A stretch of DNA of 64,000 nt from Megalonaias nervosa (taxonomy: Eukaryota; Mollusca; Bivalvia; Unionida; Unionidae). Position numbers and translations under genes: made by a program. The stretch covers positions 62,001 through 126,000 of the forward strand of contig JAECUM010001808.1 of the NCBI GenBank assembly GCA_016617855.1. Reading direction: 5' to 3'. The notes beneath the pieces are model-generated. The model had not been told where the DNA came from, searched no databases, and saw nothing but the letters and a program-made list of their open reading frames with translations. Below, in pieces: positions 58,559 through 64,000 of the stretch (within the stretch, counting starts at the first letter, position 1; each line of letters starts with the position of its first letter).

Positions 58559-60306
58559 TTAGTCATTTCATTCTGAATAGGTAATGTAGTCATTTCAATA
58601 CGCAATGTAGTCATTTCAATAGGTAATGTAGTCATTTCATTCAATAGGTAATGTTGTCATTTCAATAGGTAATGTACTCATTTCAATAGGTAATGTAGTC
58701 ATTTCAATAGGTAATGTACTCATTTCAATACGCAATGTAGTCATTTCAATAGGTTATGTAGTCATTTCAATACGCAATGTAGTCATTTCAATAGGTTATG
58801 TAGTCATTTCAATACGCAATGTAGTCATTTCAATAGGTTATGTAGTCATTTCAATACGCAATGTAGTCATTTCAATAGGTAATGTAGTCATTTCAATACG
58901 CAATGTAGTCATTTCAATAGGCAATGTAGCCATTTCAATAGGTAATGTAGTCATTTCAATACGTAATGTAGTCATTTCAATAGGTAATGTAGTCATTTCA
59001 ATACGCAATGTAGTCATTTCAATAGGCAATGTAGCCATTTCAATAGGTAATGTAGTCATTTCAATACGTAATGTAGTCATTTCAATAGGTAATGTAGTCA
59101 TTTCAATACGCAATGTAGTCATTTCAATAGGCAATGTAGCCATTTCAATAGGTAATGTAGTCATTTCAATAGGTAATGTAGCCATTTCAATACGTAATGT
59201 AGTCATTTCAATAGGTAATGTAGTCATTTCAATACGTAATGTAGTCATTTCAATAGGTAATGTAGTCATCTCAATACGTAATGTAGTCATTTCAATACGT
59301 AATGTAGTCATTTCAATAGGTAATGTAGTCATTTCAATAGGTAATGTAGTCATTTCAATACGCAATGTAGTCATTTCAATAGGTAATGTAGTCATTTCAA
59401 TAGGCAATGTAGTCATTTCAATAGGTAATGTACTCATTTCAATACGTAATGTAGTCATTTCAATACGTAATGTAGTCATTTCAATACGTAATGTAGTCAT
59501 TTCAATAGGTAATGTAGTCATTTCAATACGTAATGTAGTCATTTCAATAGCTAATGTAGTCATTTCAATAGGTAATGTAGTCATTTCAATACGTAATGTA
59601 GTCATTTCAATAGGTAATGTAGTCATTTCAATACGTAATGTAGTCATTTCAATAGGTAATGTAGTCATTTCAATAGGTAATGTAGCCATTTCAATACGTA
59701 ATGTAGTCATTTCAATAGGTAATGTAGTCATTTCAGTAGGTAATGTAGTCATTTCAATACGTAATGTAGTCATTTCAATAGGCAATGTAGTCATTTCAAT
59801 AGGTAATGTAGTCATTTCAATAGGTAATGTAGCCATTTCAATACGTAATGTAGTCATTTCAATAGGTAATGTACTCATTTCAATAGGCAATGTAGCCATT
59901 TCAATAGGTAATGTAGTCATTTCAATAGGCAATGTAGTCATTTCAATAGGTAATGTAGTCATTTCAATACGTAATGTAGTCATTTCAATAGGTAATGTAG
60001 TCATTTCAATACGTAATGTAGCCATTTCAATAGGTAATGTAGTCATTTCAATAGGTAATGTAGTCATTTCAATAGGTAATGTAGCCATTTCAATACGTAA
60101 TGTAGTCATTTCAATAGGTAATGTAGTCATTTCAATAGGTAATGTAATCATTTCAATAGGCAATGTAGTCATTTCAATAGGTAATGTAGTCATTTCAATA
60201 CGTAATGTAGTCATTTCAGTAGGTAATGTAGTCATTTCATACGTAATGTAGTCATTTCAATACGTAATGTAGTCATTTCAATAGGTAATGTAGTCATTTC
60301 AATACC
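58559..60306. repeat. 21-bp minisatellite, about 83 copies
   Basis: The unit is gtaatgtagtcatttcaatag, with two main variants at the junction (aatagg and aatacg). Because 21 is a multiple of three, one minus-strand frame stays open for 465 codons as MTTLPIE/MTTLRIE repeats. No start context, splice sites or non-repeat sequence suggests a real protein. Local runs of higher-order pattern (about 126 bp) are visible near 58900-59160. Confidence 0.95.
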
Positions 60307-60399
60307 TAATGAAAAATTAAAGGAGCAGTACTCTAAAGCCTCTTTTTGATCGAAAAATGTAACGATTTTCAAAACTTTAAAAATTATTTAGATATGACG

Positions 60400-61270
60400 T
60401 CACACCAAAGTACTTACGATAAAATGGATTAAAAGTTATCTAAGTAATAGAAAACAAATGATTAGAAATGCTGGTGTGCCACAATGATCCTTGTTTTGGT
60501 CTCTCATGTTTCTAATTTATGCAAACAATATTGCCGATTGTATGAGCTTTCACACCTGTCTCTTTGCAGATGACTCATCTCGGCATTGTGCATTCCCTTA
60601 TTATGCTGAAATAGAGGTTGTCATGAATAGTGATTTAATGAAACTGCATAATTGGTCCAAGCAATGGCTCTTACAGTTTAATCCAGAAACACGCCCACAC
60701 ACCCTTCCCCCAGAAACCCAAATAAATCAATGGCTATGGTTTTCACGAACCAAAACGTAACAAATACTCCTGTGTTTCCTTTTTGTTAATATTGATCTTA
60801 AGTCGGGAATTACTACTTTCATCAAATATCAGCATCATATCGAATAAACATTCTTCAAAAACTCAAATACAAACTTGTGTTAAAACTATATATAACTTAT
60901 ATCAGGCCCATCTTGGAATATGCCAGGTGTAGTCTGGGATGGATATTCGTTAATCGATTCAGAAAAAATTCAACTTGAAGAGGCAAGAAGTTGCACGACT
61001 TCCAAAATACACAAGTAGTTAATCTCTATATTTTGAAACAGGGTGGGAAATTCTGCAGTCTAGAAGAAAGAAACAAAAATTATTAACACTCTACAACATT
61101 AAAACAAGCCAAACTCCGGACTATATTTGAATTACTCCCTCCCCTTGTGCCCGAACCAACAAATTATAACCTTCAAATAATATGTCCATTTGCAGTTTCA
61201 GGCTAAATTCTACCTAATCATTATTTTATACCCTCAACAATAGCCTAGTGGAACAATGCCGAACAGGATA
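60400..61270 (+). pseudogene. non-LTR (LINE) reverse-transcriptase relic
   Basis: The start (RNAGVPQ, then FLIYANNIADCMSFHTCLFA) and CLFADDSS contain the reverse-transcriptase GVPQG and FADD motifs. LHNWSKQWLLQFNPE follows as usual. Further downstream pieces (NILQKLKYKLVLKLYITYIR, then PILEYAR; FELLPPLVPEPTNYNLQ) match the C-terminal end of Jockey/CR1-like LINEs. A stop falls within the GVPQ motif region and several frameshifts follow. It is a different family from the LINE at 19 kb. Confidence 0.8.
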
Positions 61271-61357
61271 CTCACTGGAGCATGTTTTACGGTGCTTTGA
61301 AAAAGTGTTCATGCTTAAATATCATATATAGTAAAATGCCTAGGGAGCAAAAAGGTG

Positions 61358-61608
61358 TCATGTTGTTGTTGTGGGGCTTAACGCCATTTTTCAGCACACG
61401 ATAGGCTATACATGGCGGCCAGTATTAATGGTGGAGGAAAAAACCGGAAAATCCCCGGAAAAAACCACCGACCCACGAGAAGCTACTGGCAAGCTTTCTC
61501 ACATATCCACATTCGCCGAATCCGAGACTCGAACCAACGCAGACAGAGGTGAGATGGCAGTGATCCGTAACGGACAGCGGTTTAGACCACTCGGCCACTC
61601 GGGGCCTC
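61358..61608 (-). repeat. tRNA(Ser/Leu)-like SINE
   Basis: The minus-strand head is GGCCCCGAGTGGCCGAGTGG...GTTGGTTCGAGTCTCGG, a long-variable-arm tRNA-like head. The body contains the aggaaaaaaccggaaaatcc and aaaaccaccgacccacg blocks seen in many bivalve repeats, and the tail ends in ttgttgttgtgg units. It is not an intact tRNA gene. Confidence 0.75.
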
Positions 61609-61849
61609 CTGCGGTGTAATTGAAACCACCATTCATTTATTCGTCTACTGTCACAGTACAGTAGACAACGAACTGAGCTGATGAGAAAATTACTCTCGAT
61701 GCCATATGCAACTATTAGCTTAGAATTACAGCTTTGCGAAAGGGGAGATGCAAATGAAAAATAGAGATTTGTACAACATGTATGCAAATATAAATAGTGA
61801 TGCTGGCCACTATAGCGACAATGGAAATCCCAGTCAAAAAGGTCGTGGG

Positions 61850-62560
61850 CCACTATAGCGACAACGGGAATTTAACGTGGGGAATATTGGGACTATATAC
61901 GGACAAGGGAAAGTTTAACATAGGTTGGGTCTGTATACGGACAAGGGAAATTGAATGGATTGGGTCTGTATAGGGACAAGGGGAACTGAAAATAGGGATG
62001 TATAGTGACAATGGATTGGGACTGTATATGAACAAGGGAAATTGAACATAGGGTTGTATAGTGACAATGGATTGAGACTGTATAGGAACAAGGAGATTGA
62101 ACATAGGGATGTAGAATGACAATGCATTGGGTCTGTCTAGCGACAATGGGAATTTAACATGGGAAATACAGGACCGGCACTTTGGGGACAATGGGACTTT
62201 AACATGGGAATATTGGGCCTGTATACGGACAAGGGAAAGTTGGACTGTACAGGGACAATAGGAATGGAACAGGTGGGGTGACGTCAAGGTACTGGACATT
62301 GGCAGCACTGTCCGCCAGGCGTTATATAAAGTGAAATGTCCCGCTCCGCCATGCGTTTTATAAAGTGATATGCCCCGCTCCGTCAAGCATTTTATCCAGT
62401 TCTATGTCCCGCCCCGCCTAGCGTTATAGCTTTTATATATAGTATAGTGGGTCTGTTTAGTGACAAAGGGAAATGGAATAGGTGGGGTGACGTCAAGGTA
62501 CTGGACATTGGCAACAATGTTGCAAGTGGCAAACCTCATCAGCGACAATGGGGAAAAAAA
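61850..62560. repeat. terminal-type repeat block shared with 37.5 kb
   Basis: Iterated units such as tatagggacaagggaaattg and tagtgacaatggattgggac are followed by ggcactttggggacaatggg, gtactggacattggcagcac and tgtcccgctccgcc. A second internal copy of gtggggtgacgtcaaggtac occurs at 62485. Confidence 0.7.
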
Positions 62561-62760
62561 GCTATAAGGTTATGTCCCGCCTTGCCAAGCGGGTAAGTTC
62601 AGCTAGTTCAGCGATGAAACTTATATTACGAATAATAACGCTTGGCGGGGCGGGGCGGGACATAGAACTGGATATAACGCTTGGCGGGGCGGAAACGAAC
62701 TTTCGCGCAGGACTGACCAACAAACACAAACATCGCCTGGTGGGGCGGGACATATCACTG
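62397..62760. repeat. GC-rich inverted copies around cgcttggcggggcggg
   Basis: Left, tccagttctatgtcccgccc (62397-62416); right, its inverse in acgcttggcggggcggggcg and gggacatagaactgga (62638-62675), with another partial copy after it. The arms would fold into a hairpin. Confidence 0.65.
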
Positions 62761-62879
62761 GATAGACATAAATAAACAAATACACAAACAAACAAGTGAA
62801 GGAAAGCATCCCTTACAATAAGTTCACATAGTATCTGCTATCCACACAGAAGGGAAGAAAATAACCATAATGTCTACTA

Positions 62880-62891
62880 TCCGTACTCGCT

Positions 62892-62946
<55 letters not shown>

Positions 62947-63540
62947 ACACACAGACCTACGCGAACGCATACAAACACACAAATACACACACAAACAAAT
63001 GTACGAGCACGCATGCAAACACAAATACACACAAGCACACCCACCCACCCACCCACCCACACACACACACACAAACAAACGTATGCGCACGCATAAAAAC
63101 ACACAAATACAAACATCAACAAACGTACAAGCACTCATACAAACACAAATACACACAAACGTATGAGCACGCATACAAACACAAATACATAAACACAAAA
63201 ACACACAAACAAACGTACAAGCACGAATACAAACACAAATACAAACATCAGCAAACGTACGAGGACGCATGCTAACACAAATAATATACACAAACAAACG
63301 TACGAGCACGCATAAAGACACAAATATACATACCAACAAACATACGAGCATGCATACAAACACACCAACACACACACACAAACAAACAAACGTACGAGCA
63401 CGCATACAAACACACAAATACACACACATACACAAAGAAACGTACGAGCACGCATACAAATACAAACACAAACGTACACGTCCGCATACACACACGCAGA
63501 CAAACGTACGCGCATGCACACAAAAAAAATACACACACTC
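62880..63540. repeat. (CA)n and ACACAAACAAACGTACGAGC-type degenerate array
   Basis: A pure CA run (62898-62941) is followed by irregular 40-60-bp units containing acaaacgtacgagcacgcat and acaaacacacaaataca. Long minus-strand frames rich in Cys, Val and Phe result from the lack of stop codons in TG-rich complement and are not proteins. Confidence 0.85.
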
Positions 63541-63829
63541 TCTTACACGGCAGAGAAACGAAGAGCTTACAGACACACTTCTATTTTGTAACTTACAGAC
63601 AAAAACACAAAAATGTTGTACAGTGACTTGTTTATGTTCCACTTTGATCGTTTTGACGTGTATTTTATCCATGTACTTAACCCTTTGGCTTTGATGTAAT
63701 TTTGTCTTTCGTGTTCCATTTTAAAAATGTTTTCTGCAATAAACGTGTCTTGAAAAAAATATAAAAACTCTTGCCTTGTCAGTCTTCGTGTCGAAAGTGA
63801 CATTCCCTACGCTATGGCTACCTCTGCTG
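63541..63829. other. short unique stretch with AATAAA, nothing else
   Basis: A caataaacgtgtcttg sequence at 63738-63753 could be a poly(A) signal of a plus-strand transcript. No coding exon was identified. Confidence 0.3.
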
Positions 63830-64000
63830 TCTCTGCTATAACGCTTGGCGGGGATGGACATAGAACTGGATAGAATGCTTGGCGGAGCGGGACAGATCAC
63901 TTTATATAACTCCTGGCGGACAGTGCGTCCAATGTCCAGTATCGTGACTTCACTCCACCTGTTCCATTCCTATTGCCCCTATACAGTCCCAACTTTCCCT
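63830..64000. repeat. inverted copy of the 62227-62430 repeat, cut by window end
   Basis: The sequence tataacgcttggcgggga...acagtcccaactttccct is the reverse complement of 62227-62430 with scattered changes. The pair brackets about 1.4 kb that includes the CA-rich block. Confidence 0.75.

Noticed and set aside
58838..60235. 465-codon protein of MTTLPIE repeats
   Set aside because: Every codon lies in the 21-bp tandem array, there is no unique sequence or start context, and a period divisible by three explains the open frame.
61515..61607. Functional tRNA-Ser or tRNA-Leu gene
   Set aside because: The head is tRNA-like but the stem pairing is incomplete and it is fused to a SINE body and tail.
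62824..63672. 282-codon Cys/Val-rich minus-strand protein and overlapping frames
   Set aside because: It is the complement of CA-rich repeat DNA, which has few stop codons in several frames at once.

Overview
This is AT-rich, repeat-dense animal genomic DNA. There is no bacterial gene organisation, operon, rRNA gene or CRISPR array. Several signs point to a mollusc, most likely a bivalve: immunoglobulin (Ig) genes with long introns, tRNA-derived SINE fragments, degenerate tandem repeats of 150-220 bp, Polinton-like DNA polymerase remains, Gmr1-like Ty3/gypsy remains and several hAT/LINE relics. The species assignment is an inference.

The main host gene lies on the minus strand. Splice sites and reading phases give a consistent partial model of seven coding exons: a signal-peptide exon (34326-34422), an Ig exon (30263-30580), one Ig domain split over two exons (26140-26270 and 21059-21266), two closely related Ig exons (17830-18111 and 12742-13023) and a divergent Ig-like exon (9670-9996). 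All phases agree (1; 1-1; 1-0; 0-1; 1-1; 1-1; 1-1) and every codon made across a junction is a sense codon. Further 3' exons (membrane or tail) are not found and may lie outside the window. A second minus-strand gene upstream is represented by a tyrosine-rich cytoplasmic-tail exon (41367-41487, with two YEAL motifs) and a phase-compatible 17-nt microexon (45596-45612).

Layout: 1-3060, a mollusc-type repeat interrupted by a broken hAT element (423-2911). 3160-3245, SINE. 4290-9550, a 5.3-kb element with perfect 17-bp inverted ends, iterated subterminal motifs and a small spliced lysine-rich gene inside. 9.67-34.4 kb, the Ig gene, whose introns hold LINE, hAT and piggyBac-like relics and several arrays: a 55-bp array derived from the LINE catalytic motif, a 43-bp array and a 1.9-kb array of 32-bp units. 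34.8-35.8 kb, degenerate repeat. 37.5-41.1 kb, terminal-type repeat, broken protein-primed polymerase and a duplicated unknown domain. 41.1-41.5 kb, SINE and tail exon. 43-50 kb, mostly non-coding with hairpin, microsatellite and SINE remnants. 50428-50716, a MITE with an exact 8-bp target duplication. 51.5-53.5 kb, degenerate repeat and a gypsy relic with protease next to integrase. 53.7-58.06 kb, a second candidate element bounded by clusters of palindromic AATT-rich motifs. 58.56-60.3 kb, a 21-bp array. 60.4-61.3 kb, LINE reverse-transcriptase relic. 61.36-61.6 kb, SINE. 61.85-64.0 kb, GC-richer repeats shared with 37.5 kb, with inverted copies flanking a CA-rich block.

No gene set here forms a working pathway. 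The biologically active part is probably the Ig receptor-like gene pair. The rest is a record of repeated transposon insertion, decay and local amplification.
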